From NCBI RefSeq assembly GCF_963973895.1, contig NZ_CAXBBF010000001.1: a DNA stretch of 64,000 nt; one strand, given 5' to 3'. Made by a program: the position numbers and the translations under genes. The stretch is from Porticoccus sp950063125. Its GTDB lineage: Bacteria; Pseudomonadota; Gammaproteobacteria; Pseudomonadales; Porticoccaceae. This document shows, piece by piece, positions 1 to 6,050 of the stretch; the stretch's first letter is position 1, and every line of letters starts with the position of its first letter. The notes under the pieces are model-generated. The model was not told the origin of the DNA. It made no database searches and saw only the letters and a list, made by a program, of their open reading frames with translations.

Positions 1-2
1 AT

Positions 3-266
3 CGTGAATCGACAAAAGGTTCATCGAAGAATCCAAATGACTTAAGGATTAAAGAAATCGTAGATCAAAACCCAGATTTGAGTACCAAAGAACTGGTGAA
101 AAAAATGGAAGCCGAAGGCGTTATTAAAGCCGTTGCCGATACTGTTGCCGGAACTGTTAACGGAATTGATGAGTACCTTATAGTAAATCCTGAGATTCCT
201 GAAAATGAGTGGAAGCGAATTAAAGGTAAGACCTGGGACAGCAAAATCTCAAGGCTAAGAAGGTAA
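3..266 (+). CDS. Hypothetical protein, 5' end outside window
   Basis: The frame is open from base 3 to a TAA at 264-266, so the gene is cut by the window edge and only its last 87 residues are seen. A TTG at 78 could serve as an internal start, but the reading frame continues upstream without a stop. The peptide is rich in Lys, Glu and Asn, and its middle part (STKELVKKMEAEGV) has the look of a short helical DNA-binding or regulatory segment. I do not recognise the family. It lies about 120 bp upstream of the alpA-like gene in the same direction. Confidence 0.4.
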   Translation, partial: RESTKGSSKNPNDLRIKEIVDQNPDLSTKELVKKMEAEGVIKAVADTVAGTVNGIDEYLIVNPEIPENEWKRIKGKTWDSKISRLRR

Positions 267-384
267 TATTTGCGCAAAACAATGTTGCGCAAAACCCAAT
301 AAAACCAATCCATTACGATCTATGCGAAGCTCTTCGGTATGTCCTGGTATGTGGCCGGACATTATGAAAATCGAGGAGAAAACC

Positions 385-600
385 ATGGCCGATCAACTTG
401 ATCGAATTTGTAAACTTCCAGAAGTGCAAAACCTGACTGGGCTTTCCAGTTCGCGAATCTATGCGCTCATGGCAGAAGGTAACTTCCCTTCAAATTTCAA
501 ATTGTCACCCGGCGGACGTGCTTCAGGGTGGCTTCTTTCGGACGTGAATAAATACTTAGCTGGTCGAGCCTCAGAACGCGGCCAATGTGTGGCGGCATAG
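385..600 (+). CDS. AlpA-family transcriptional regulator
   Basis: This 71-residue protein matches the AlpA/excisionase-type MerR-like helix-turn-helix family. It has an N-terminal LPEVQNLTGLSSSRIYALM helix-turn-helix, then FPSNFKLSPGGRASGW and a closing LLSDVNKYL. In P4-like elements such proteins activate integrase or replication genes and act as excision factors. The ATG at 385 is chosen because GAGGAG at 373-378 lies 6 bases upstream; an in-frame ATG at 364 has no comparable site. It is followed 10 bases later by the next gene, so it probably heads an operon running to the replication-like gene. Confidence 0.85.
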   Translation: MADQLDRICKLPEVQNLTGLSSSRIYALMAEGNFPSNFKLSPGGRASGWLLSDVNKYLAGRASERGQCVAA

Positions 601-610
601 GGGGTTGGCT

Positions 611-994
611 ATGACTGAGAAAAAACAAAACCCGCTGGCGGGCGGGCTTTATCAAGATCAAGGGTCGGTTAACAGCTCTAAGGCCGTTGGGAGCAATTTA
701 ACAGCGGGTAAGCCGTTGGGCAAGGGGGATAGGATGTTGTGCCTCTTTGCTTCTGGAGTGCGCCTTCACCGTTTCAAGGCTGAGCCATTGGGCGATCACT
801 GCTTGCCAACGACGATAGCGGATCTTCAGCAACGTCACGGCTTGCTATTCGATCGTGTGACCGTGAAGGTCCGCAATCGCTTTGGTGGGGAAACTCGAGT
901 GACCGAATACTGGCTGTCTGGTGACTATCTCAAGCGAGCGCAGGAGATCGCTCGGACGCTTCAGGGACAGAAACAGGGAAAGGAGGCTGCGTGA
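611..994 (+). CDS. Small winged-helix-like protein of integrative elements
   Basis: This is a 127-residue protein. The first ~50 residues are low in recognisable structure. The rest (from about LHRFKAEPLGDHCLP to YWLSGDYLKRAQEIAR) resembles the short helix-turn-helix/winged-helix proteins found beside alpA in satellites and prophages: a helix, a TTIADLQQRHGL recognition-like helix, then a beta wing. The ATG at 611 follows a G-rich stretch (601-604) that may act as the ribosome site. The stop is 1 base before the next start, which suggests translational coupling. The function is not known and the family assignment is a judgement from pattern. Confidence 0.6.
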   Translation: MTEKKQNPLAGGLYQDQGSVNSSKAVGSNLTAGKPLGKGDRMLCLFASGVRLHRFKAEPLGDHCLPTTIADLQQRHGLLFDRVTVKVRNRFGGETRVTEYWLSGDYLKRAQEIARTLQGQKQGKEAA

Positions 995-995
995 G

Positions 996-1523
996 ATGGC
1001 GAAAAGCTATAGTGGGGCCAAGGGGCGGGGGGCGAAAAGCCCCCCTTTCTCCCGATTCTTCCACCTTGTTCATGACTCAGAAAGCTACGCACGACTGCCG
1101 CCGCGTGCCGTAAAACTTCTTCTCGACGTTTTACGGTTTTACAACGGTCGCAATAACGGCGACATCGCGATTACTCAAAAGCTCATGTTACCGCTCGGCT
1201 GGAGTTCCAAAGATCAACTTCATAAGGCCACCATTGAGCTGGAGCATTTCGGGTTCTTGAAAAAGTCACGCCAGGGTGGACGACACCTGTGCTCACTTTT
1301 CGCGCTCACGTTCTTTCCGGTGGATGAGTGTGGCGGAAAGCATGATCTCCCCCCTAGCAAAAACGCAACTGACGAGTGGAAGGTTAAGCAACCCAACAAA
1401 CCGCACTTTCAAAAAACGCTGCCCCGCGCTACGGGGAACATTGCCCCGCAGCACGGGGTAATAAAGCCGGGCAAGGTTGTCGAATTGCCCCGCCGTGCGG
1501 GTCAGTCAGGGCGAAAACAGTGA
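996..1523 (+). CDS. Replication-initiator-like winged-helix protein
   Basis: The product is 175 residues, starting at ATG 996, 9 bases after AGGAGG (981-986). The core (LPPRAVKLLLDVLRFYNGRNNGDIAI to RHLCSLFALTFFPVDE, about residues 28-112) reads as a winged-helix domain of the type found in RepA-like initiators and in satellite replication genes. The last ~50 residues are Pro/Arg-rich and are encoded by DNA containing phased GC palindromes (1422-1546), which look like iterons. An initiator whose own 3' end carries its binding sites is a common plasmid/phage arrangement. Calling it a replication protein is inference; it could equally be a regulator. Confidence 0.55.
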   Translation: MAKSYSGAKGRGAKSPPFSRFFHLVHDSESYARLPPRAVKLLLDVLRFYNGRNNGDIAITQKLMLPLGWSSKDQLHKATIELEHFGFLKKSRQGGRHLCSLFALTFFPVDECGGKHDLPPSKNATDEWKVKQPNKPHFQKTLPRATGNIAPQHGVIKPGKVVELPRRAGQSGRKQ

Positions 1524-1546
1524 TTTTCGTGCCCCGCAGTACGGGG
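1422..1546. repeat. Four phased GC palindromes, putative iterons
   Basis: Four copies of an interrupted palindrome CCCCGC-NNN-ACGGGG (core 15 bp) begin at 1422, 1444, 1488 and 1532. The spacings are 22, 44 and 44 bp, all multiples of 22 (about two helical turns). Each is preceded by G or TG. Copies 1, 2 and 4 keep both arms perfectly; copy 3 (1488-1502) has a degenerate right arm. Copies 1-3 lie inside the preceding coding region and copy 4 lies beyond its stop. Because 22 is not a multiple of 3, the copies are read in different frames, so the conservation is at DNA level. Likely roles are replication origin or operator array. Confidence 0.65.
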
Positions 1547-1592
1547 ACCTTCTAAGAATCTACCAAGAGCAATGATATTTACGGAGAACAAC

Positions 1593-2825
1593 ATGAAGCA
1601 AAACGATTTAAAAAACCCCACAACCTCACCAACGAGTGTCGGCAACCTAGGTGGCAATCGAGAGGTGTTCAAAACCACAAACGCGGCTGGCAACTCGAGC
1701 TTCAGCGACCGGGCCAATGGCCTGAATCGTGGTCAGAAAATCAGTGATCGCAGCGATTCGTTATCAAATTACGACAGAGGAAAGACCGCTCCGTCTGTTA
1801 GCGGATTCGATTCTCTGGATGTTGAGAAATTCCGCCAAGCGAAAAATTTTGGTAACCACGTCATCCCGGAAAAACCCTATGACGGACCCACTAATCTTCG
1901 GGACGCCGGGGTAGCCATTCGTCGTGGCGTGACAGAGGCAGCGGACTACGCAACAAGGCCGGCAAGAATTGGCGCCAGGGCGTTTTATGGTGGAGTTGGC
2001 GATCTTGCCACTGGCATTTTTACCAACAAAACTACCGCCCAGGCCGACGCTGATGGTTTGGCCTCCGGTCGCCCAACCACTCCGGACATAAAATCGGAGC
2101 TTTCCCAGGGTCGTCCTGGTCAGACTTCAGTTGATGGCGTTGGGTACAAGAACATCGATGGCAATGACATCTACGAGACAACGAATTCAGCGGGCAACCG
2201 ATCTTACTCTGATCACGGTGTTTTGACTGATGATCAGAAACTGGCAGCCGGGAAAATTGACAAATCTGCTGCGCCAGTGGAGCTGACTAACATCGTCGAC
2301 AGTACATTTTTCAAGGGTCCGGAGGGGTTAGGTCGCCGCCAGGAAGCCGCCCTTGATCCAAGGGTCAAGAAGGCAAGGGCTGAGGCCATGGCGCGTGGCG
2401 ACTACAAAGCCGCAGAACGTTCGCTGATGTCGAATTCAGAGCTTGAACAGGCTAAATCAAAGGAGCGGATGGATAGGGGGCGGCAGGCAGCCTACGAGCG
2501 TGACCCGGTTAACGCTTACGCCACGGACCAAAACTCGCTGGCCGCGTACCGAGATCATTTTCGGAAACAGGGCGAACAGCAGTATCAGGCGCGCCGTGAT
2601 CAGGTGGACGATGGCTACCGCGACGATAGTTCAATTCTGAAACGAAACCTGGCAATTTCAAAATTGATTACAGAAATGGAGTCAGCCATGCAATTTCCGA
2701 AAGACGCCACGTTGATGCAAAAGCGGGAAATTGCCGAGCAGATTTTTGATGGTAATTCAAATGCGCTTTCGGGCGATGGGGATCACGATCCGGAAATTGA
2801 GGCAAAGATTAACTCCTATTTGTGA
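1593..2825 (+). CDS. Hypothetical element protein with a duplicated motif
   Basis: This 410-residue protein starts at ATG 1593, with GGAGA at 1583-1587. It is hydrophilic and rich in Asp, Ser, Arg and Gln. A 14-residue motif occurs twice: FKTTNAAGNSSFSD at about 26-39 and YETTNSAGNRSYSD at about 194-207. The second half (about 255-345) is highly charged and probably helical, with many Ala, Arg, Gln and Glu. I do not recognise a family. The motif recalls short beta-hairpin Y..TN..G..SYSD modules seen in some phage and envelope proteins. Its position upstream of a terminase small subunit homologue would allow a virion or DNA-ejection role, but that is speculation. Confidence 0.6.
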   Translation: MKQNDLKNPTTSPTSVGNLGGNREVFKTTNAAGNSSFSDRANGLNRGQKISDRSDSLSNYDRGKTAPSVSGFDSLDVEKFRQAKNFGNHVIPEKPYDGPTNLRDAGVAIRRGVTEAADYATRPARIGARAFYGGVGDLATGIFTNKTTAQADADGLASGRPTTPDIKSELSQGRPGQTSVDGVGYKNIDGNDIYETTNSAGNRSYSDHGVLTDDQKLAAGKIDKSAAPVELTNIVDSTFFKGPEGLGRRQEAALDPRVKKARAEAMARGDYKAAERSLMSNSELEQAKSKERMDRGRQAAYERDPVNAYATDQNSLAAYRDHFRKQGEQQYQARRDQVDDGYRDDSSILKRNLAISKLITEMESAMQFPKDATLMQKREIAEQIFDGNSNALSGDGDHDPEIEAKINSYL

Positions 2826-2890
2826 GCGCCCGGAGGCTTTGGTGCTGGGGTTGACGAAGTGGCTTACTCCAGCCAAAAGCCGTCTAGCAA

Positions 2891-2919
2891 TTGACACGGT
2901 CATTTCCGGTGACTAATCT
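2891..2919 (+). promoter_or_regulatory. Sigma70-type promoter of ncRNA copy 1
   Basis: A perfect -35 box TTGACA (2891-2896) is followed, after 17 bp, by TAATCT (2914-2919). Transcription would start near 2926, exactly where the duplicated RNA-like sequence begins. The same arrangement is present before the second copy, which makes chance unlikely. Confidence 0.7.
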
Positions 2920-2925
2920 TCGACC

Positions 2926-3000
2926 TGTAGCCTCGCAATTGGCGGACATCCCTGGGCAACTGGAGCCCAGACCGGTCGCTGAATGCGGGGCTTCTCTTTT
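2926..3000 (+). ncRNA. Putative structured small RNA, copy 1
   Basis: The sequence can fold into a closed RNA. AGCCTCGCA (2929-2937) pairs with TGCGGGGCT (2984-2992) with one wobble pair, and an internal hairpin CTGGGC (2952-2957)/GCCCAG (2965-2970) encloses a 7-base loop. The closing stem is followed by TCTCTTTT, so it can double as an intrinsic terminator. A TTGACA-N17-TAATCT promoter ends 6 bp before it. 61 of 66 bases are repeated at 3537-3602. The size and two-ended stem recall C4-type phage antisense RNAs such as P4 CI RNA; this is an analogy, not an identification. It ends 14 bp before the terminase gene. Confidence 0.65.
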
Positions 3001-3014
3001 AATATGGTGGTGGT

Positions 3015-3473
3015 ATGAGCCTTGACGCGAAGAGAGAGAAAGCCTGTAAAGCCTATGTGTTGAATGGTGGAAACAAGAGCGAAGCATTCCGTGATGCGTT
3101 CCCTCACGCGAAGAAGTGGAAGGACAAAACAGTATGGAGTCGTGCTTCTGAGTTGTTTGCTGAAAGTGAGGTTCAGGGAAGGGTGGAAGAGCTACAGGCA
3201 AAGGCAAAAGAAATCGCTGAGACGAAGCTAAATATTACATTTGAACAAAAGCAGAGATGGCTAAAATCGGTTATAGAGCGCAGCTTGCAGCATGAACAGG
3301 CAAGAGATAAGGAAGGCAACCCGATAGGTGCTTTCAAATTCAACGCTGCTGCGGTTATTTCAGCCATCAACGAGCTGAACAAGATGGACGGCGATCACGC
3401 TGCCAGCAAAGTGGATATGACAGCAACCGTGAGCCTGGCGGATTTTGCTGATTCCTTACCTGATAATGTGTGA
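3015..3473 (+). CDS. Terminase small subunit homologue
   Basis: This 152-residue protein opens with the Terminase_2-type pattern KREKACKAYVLNGGNKSEAF, a helix-turn-helix that binds packaging sites, and continues with KTVWSRASELFAESEVQGRV. A helical middle (about 70-95) and a C-terminal oligomerisation-like part follow. No large terminase subunit is present nearby. In phage satellites a lone TerS redirects the helper's packaging machinery to satellite DNA; that role is inferred. The ATG at 3015 is preceded by only a weak GGTGGTGG site. The gene sits between two copies of a small-RNA-like module, so its expression may be regulated by RNA. Confidence 0.75.
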   Translation: MSLDAKREKACKAYVLNGGNKSEAFRDAFPHAKKWKDKTVWSRASELFAESEVQGRVEELQAKAKEIAETKLNITFEQKQRWLKSVIERSLQHEQARDKEGNPIGAFKFNAAAVISAINELNKMDGDHAASKVDMTATVSLADFADSLPDNV

Positions 3474-3501
3474 TTAACAATAAGAAGCCGCGAGAGACGA
3501 A

Positions 3502-3530
3502 TTGACAAGGTCCGTGTCCGTAACTACTCT
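3502..3530 (+). promoter_or_regulatory. Sigma70-type promoter of ncRNA copy 2
   Basis: TTGACA (3502-3507) is followed after 17 bp by TACTCT (3525-3530). The flanking bases partly match the promoter at 2891-2919, although they are less conserved than the RNA-like part that follows. The predicted start is near 3536-3537. Confidence 0.7.
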
Positions 3531-3535
3531 ATGTT

Positions 3536-3610
3536 TGTAGCCTCGCAATTGGCGGACATCCCTGGGCAATCGCAGCCCAGACCGTTCGATGAATGCGGGG
3601 CTTCTTTTTC
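3536..3610 (+). ncRNA. Putative structured small RNA, copy 2
   Basis: This is a second copy of the RNA-like module, offset by exactly 610 bp. The outer stem AGCCTCGCA (3539-3547)/TGCGGGGCT (3594-3602) and the inner stem CTGGGC (3562-3567)/GCCCAG (3575-3580) are identical to copy 1. Three of five differences fall in the 7-base inner loop (AATCGCA instead of AACTGGA); the other two are in the segment between inner stem and outer stem. The tail TCTTTTTC is a better T-run than in copy 1. Loop-only variation suggests that the stems are under selection and that the two RNAs may recognise different targets. Confidence 0.65.
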
Positions 3611-3721
3611 AATAAGAAGTGTCAGATTTGGTCTGAACTAATCCATCGAAGAGGCCTAGGGTCCGGTAGACTTGGCCAGCCTTCCTCCAAGTCTGATTCA
3701 CCCGCATTAAACGGAATCACG

Positions 3722-3934
3722 ATGGAATACGCCTTTTACTTTCTCGTCGCCACCGCCGTCGCGGGCTGCCTTTTGTACGTTCGCTGGAAGATACGCAAAC
3801 GTCGCAACAACATGCGTACTGCGGTCAGCGAACACCGTCCATTCAGAGGTTATGCTTCTGACCTTCCGCATTGCGTCCTGCAACCTAACTCCACCACCGG
3901 CGTTCGGGGTGACTCGGAAAAGCGCGACACCTAA
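3722..3934 (+). CDS. Small single-span membrane protein (hypothetical)
   Basis: This 70-residue ORF has one clear hydrophobic stretch near the N terminus (about residues 4-20, FYFLVATAVAGCLLYV) followed at once by a basic patch (RWKIRKRR), as expected for a single inner-membrane span with a cytoplasmic tail. A GGAAT at 3713-3717 could serve as the ribosome site for ATG 3722. The tail has no recognisable motif. Gene status is moderate only. Confidence 0.4.
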   Translation: MEYAFYFLVATAVAGCLLYVRWKIRKRRNNMRTAVSEHRPFRGYASDLPHCVLQPNSTTGVRGDSEKRDT

Positions 3935-3980
3935 AAGGGCAACGTCCACATTATCCGACAAGGCTTCCCGTTTTCGTGCG

Positions 3981-4202
3981 CTATGCTTCTATTGCTTTGG
4001 CCTTGCGCGATGGGGGCACCATGACCGAGATCATTTTCAGGTGTGTCAGCGTATAAGGGCTGTTGCTCGGTGACAGTAGGCGTGGGTTCGCTCCCGCCCC
4101 AAAGCAAATCACTCTCCACTGTTCAAAGACAGCAAGGTTGAAGAACTCTGGAGGGGCAGCCGGCTCGTTCGAGTATGATTTGAATTCCAGTCCACCATCC
4201 AT
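3981..4202 (-). CDS. Possible small coupled ORF
   Basis: This 73-codon frame starts at an ATG placed 2 bases after the stop of the gene at 4205-4510, with GAGAGGG just upstream inside that gene, which would allow translational coupling. The product has no motif I recognise. The region also contains a short tRNA T-arm-like sequence that I rejected. The evidence is only spacing and an open frame, so treat it as a candidate. Confidence 0.25.
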   Translation of the reverse strand: MDGGLEFKSYSNEPAAPPEFFNLAVFEQWRVICFGAGANPRLLSPSNSPYTLTHLKMISVMVPPSRKAKAIEA

Positions 4203-4204
4203 GG

Positions 4205-4510
4205 TTACACCCTCTCGCTTTCCAGCATGGCAATCTTTGCCTTCAGCTCGTGAATCTCAGTCCTGGCACCATCGTAGCCCAAGGACAGCAGGCCTGCGCT
4301 GATTTCAGCCAAGTACAACACGCCATAAATAGCAGCGTTGGTGGTGATGTCGAGATCCTCGCTAGCGGCAGTCCTGAGCTGCTCAGTGGCGCACTGTAGG
4401 ACCATGCTGGCATCATCCATGGCGTCGCTCCAGCTCTTATTGCTAAACCGTATTGACGAGATGCTCATACGCTTATCGTTGGCCATTGGTGTATCATTTA
4501 AAGTGTTCAT
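4205..4510 (-). CDS. DUF3077-like small protein
   Basis: This is a 101-residue protein with a good ribosome site (AGGAC, about 6 bases before the ATG). The centre (SDAMDDASMVLQCATEQL, then AIYGVLYLAEISAGLL) follows the pattern of small DUF3077-type proteins of gammaproteobacteria: a helix ending in a Cys, then a second helix with YLAE. The C terminus (ELKAKIAMLESE) could form a short coiled coil. The function of the family is not known. It is in the same direction as the integrase and 88 bp downstream of it. The family call is tentative. Confidence 0.6.
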   Translation of the reverse strand: MNTLNDTPMANDKRMSISSIRFSNKSWSDAMDDASMVLQCATEQLRTAASEDLDITTNAAIYGVLYLAEISAGLLSLGYDGARTEIHELKAKIAMLESERV

Positions 4511-4578
4511 GCTTTCGTCCTATTTGATGGTTTGAACATGGGGCTGCGGTGTTGCCGCACCGTTTGCCCTGACTTTTC

Positions 4579-4597
4579 GCCCGGTCGGGCAAATTTT
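4579..4597 (+). terminator. Short hairpin with T-run, plus strand
   Basis: GCCC (4579-4582), a GGTC loop and GGGC (4587-4590) are followed by AAATTTTT. It would stop plus-strand transcription running toward the integrase gene from the left. The stem is short, so this is a weak call. Confidence 0.3.
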
Positions 4598-4598
4598 T

Positions 4599-5831
4599 CT
4601 AAGCGCTCCCTTTAAACTTTCCAGCAACTACGTTGGAGGTGCTGGCTTCCAGCTTTAAGCTGTTCAGGTAATCCGCCCAGCTTTGCATCATCTTCCGCCG
4701 TTGATCCAGATGCTTGGTGCGGTTGTAAGCGTGTCCATTGGGATCTCTTACAGCGTGGGCAAGTTGGTGCTCAATGTGATCAGGGCGGAAGCCAAGCACT
4801 TCATCGAGTATGGTGCGGGCCATTGCCCTGAAGCCGTGCGGGGTCATGGTGTCGTTGTCGTACCCCATGGTTCGAAGGGCTGTCCTGACTCCGTTTTCAC
4901 TCAGTGGGCGGCTGGCTCCTCTCGCACTGGGAAAGACATAGCGCCGGTTGCCATTTAAGCGCTGGATGTCTTGCAGAATGCCTAGGGATTGTTTGCTTAG
5001 AGGCACAATATGGGGTTGCCCCATCTTCATTTTTTCAGCTGGCAATTCCCACTGCTCCTTTTCCCAGTCGATTTCCGCCCATTCCATCTGTCTAATTTCG
5101 CCAGGTCTTTGGAAGAGGAGAGGGGATAACTGAAGGGCGGCCTTCACTGTGGGGGTCCCAATGTACTGATCAATGGCCAGCAGCAGTTTGCCCACTTCCT
5201 TGGGATCGGTAATAGCTGCGAGGTGTTTCTTTTTGTGAATAGCCAATGCGCCTTTAAGGTCGTGACTTGGGTCGCGTTCGGCTCTACCTGTAGCCACGGC
5301 GTAGCGGAATATCTGCCCTGCTGTTTGCTTGGCCCTGTAGGCTGTTTCAACGGCTCCACGGCTCTCGATACGTCGAAGCGCTGCCAAGAGCTGAGGGGGT
5401 GTAATATCGCCAATAGGATGACTGCCGATCATAGGAAACAGGTCTTTTTCCAGTGCCCGCATGGTGCGGTCTTGGTGTCCTTGGGATTTGTCAGCCATCT
5501 TCCTGGCGAACCATTCCAGGGCTATGGCCTGAAAGCTATTGCCTGCTGCTTCGCATTGGTAGGCTTTTTGGGCCCGCTTCACATCGCTGGGATCTATCCC
5601 ATTGCTCAGTAGCTTGCGGGCTTCCTCGCGCTTCTCTCGGGCTAGCTTGAGGTTGGTTTCCGGATGTACACCCAAGGCCAGTACATTCTCTTTTCCTCCA
5701 AAGCGGTATTTCAGTCGCCAGTACTTTGATCCGTTGGGCATGACCTGAAGGTACAACCCTTTTTCAACGGCCAGTTTGTAGGCCCTGCTTTTGGGTTGTG
5801 CCTGGTTGGCTACGATGGCTGTGAATGGCAT
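4599..5831 (-). CDS. int: P4-type tyrosine recombinase/integrase
   Basis: This 410-residue protein has the three expected parts. An N-terminal arm-binding domain (DUF4102 type, about 1-90) includes KGLYLQVMPNGSKYWRLKYR. A core-binding helical domain covers about 95-190. The catalytic domain has the first Arg in LFQRPGEIRQMEW, the Lys in KMKMGQPHIVPLS, the HGFRAMART box, the second His region HQLAHAV and the nucleophile Tyr in HAYNRT. Length is normal for the P4 integrase family. Start ATG 5831 has GGAGAA 7 bases upstream. The gene points away from the tRNA whose 3' end is the inferred attachment site. It catalyses integration and, with an AlpA-like factor, probably excision. Confidence 0.95.
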   Translation of the reverse strand: MPFTAIVANQAQPKSRAYKLAVEKGLYLQVMPNGSKYWRLKYRFGGKENVLALGVHPETNLKLAREKREEARKLLSNGIDPSDVKRAQKAYQCEAAGNSFQAIALEWFARKMADKSQGHQDRTMRALEKDLFPMIGSHPIGDITPPQLLAALRRIESRGAVETAYRAKQTAGQIFRYAVATGRAERDPSHDLKGALAIHKKKHLAAITDPKEVGKLLLAIDQYIGTPTVKAALQLSPLLFQRPGEIRQMEWAEIDWEKEQWELPAEKMKMGQPHIVPLSKQSLGILQDIQRLNGNRRYVFPSARGASRPLSENGVRTALRTMGYDNDTMTPHGFRAMARTILDEVLGFRPDHIEHQLAHAVRDPNGHAYNRTKHLDQRRKMMQSWADYLNSLKLEASTSNVVAGKFKGSA

Positions 5832-5880
5832 GGATGTTCTCCGATGATTCCCTTTGGAGGGGGTATCAGCTTTCCGGTGG

Positions 5881-5910
5881 TGGGGTTATTACCCCATATA
5901 TACCCCCTAT
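5881..5910 (-). promoter_or_regulatory. GGGGTAT repeats upstream of integrase, possible arm sites
   Basis: On the minus strand the sequence reads GGGGGTATATATGGGGTAAT, that is two direct GGGGTA copies 11 bp apart, followed by an inverted ACCCCA copy (5891-5896 pairs with 5881-5886). G-rich GGGGTAT repeats between integrase and tRNA are usual in P4-type islands, where they serve as integrase arm-type sites and overlap the int promoter. The role here is inferred. Confidence 0.4.
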
Positions 5911-5925
5911 TTGTACTTGATGATA

Positions 5926-6037
5926 GTGGATGTTGCTGGACGTTACTAGAAGATAAATCATAAAAAAGCCCCGAATTACGGGGCTTTGTGGACAATTGTG
6001 GATGGTGCTGGATAATGAATTGGTGGGCCTTGCTGGA
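5926..6037 (+). repeat. Three GTGG-N3/4-TGCTGGA copies next to the att site
   Basis: Related 15-mers occur at 5926-5940 and 5998-6012 (one mismatch between them) and, more loosely (12 of 15), at 6023-6037, which is part of the tRNA 3' end itself. They could be integrase or accessory-factor sites, or decayed partial copies of the attachment core left by earlier integration events. Confidence 0.4.
5962..5987 (-). terminator. Intrinsic terminator downstream of tRNA-Ile2
   Basis: AAAGCCCCG (5965-5973) and CGGGGCTTT (5979-5987) form a perfect 9-bp stem with a 5-base loop, and the minus strand continues with a run of T. It lies 34 bp past the tRNA on the element side of the attachment site, so the element seems to bring its own terminator for the tRNA transcript and shields int from read-through. 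Confidence 0.8.
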
Positions 6038-6050
6038 CTTGAACCAGCGA
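6021..6050. other. Probable attachment site (tRNA 3' end)
   Basis: The integrase gene begins 190 bp from the tRNA 3' end, and foreign genes stop here while core genes start. P4-type integrases typically recombine in the T-arm/acceptor part of tRNAs, so the crossover should lie within roughly the last 30 bases of the tRNA. The matching copy at the other end of the element is outside the window, so the exact core cannot be defined. Confidence 0.55.

Larger units (their letters stand above)
1..6050. mobile_element. Right part of a phage-satellite-like genomic island
   Basis: The stretch from the window edge to the 3' end of a tRNA-Ile gene has the parts of a small integrative element. A P4-type integrase lies nearest the tRNA. 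Going left there are a small DUF3077-like gene, a terminase small subunit homologue, an unknown repeat protein, a replication-initiator-like gene and an AlpA-like regulator. No capsid, tail or large terminase gene is visible, so a satellite or a decayed prophage fits better than a complete phage. The left boundary lies outside the window. Core genes (rpoD, dnaG) resume immediately beyond the tRNA. Assignment as a satellite is inference from gene content. Confidence 0.75.

Noticed and set aside
2884..3207. Minus-strand frame opposite the small-RNA region and the start of terS
   Set aside because: It runs antisense through the promoter, the structured repeat and terS, and has no family similarity.
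2927..3602. The 66-bp direct repeats as attachment sites or transposon ends
   Set aside because: They are each placed exactly behind a promoter and end in a terminator-like stem, and the integrase and tRNA are elsewhere. A packaging-site role was kept only as an alternative.
4076..4105. tRNA-like T-arm (GTGGGTTCGCTCCCGC) with a 7-bp match between 3994-4000 and 4099-4105
   Set aside because: The loop has six instead of seven bases, the span is 112 bases, and no D-arm or anticodon arm could be folded. A tRNA or tmRNA fragment cannot be supported.
1..4598. Second copy of the tRNA 3' end (left att site)
   Set aside because: No matching stretch of the tRNA end was found left of the integrase, so the island's other end must be outside the window.
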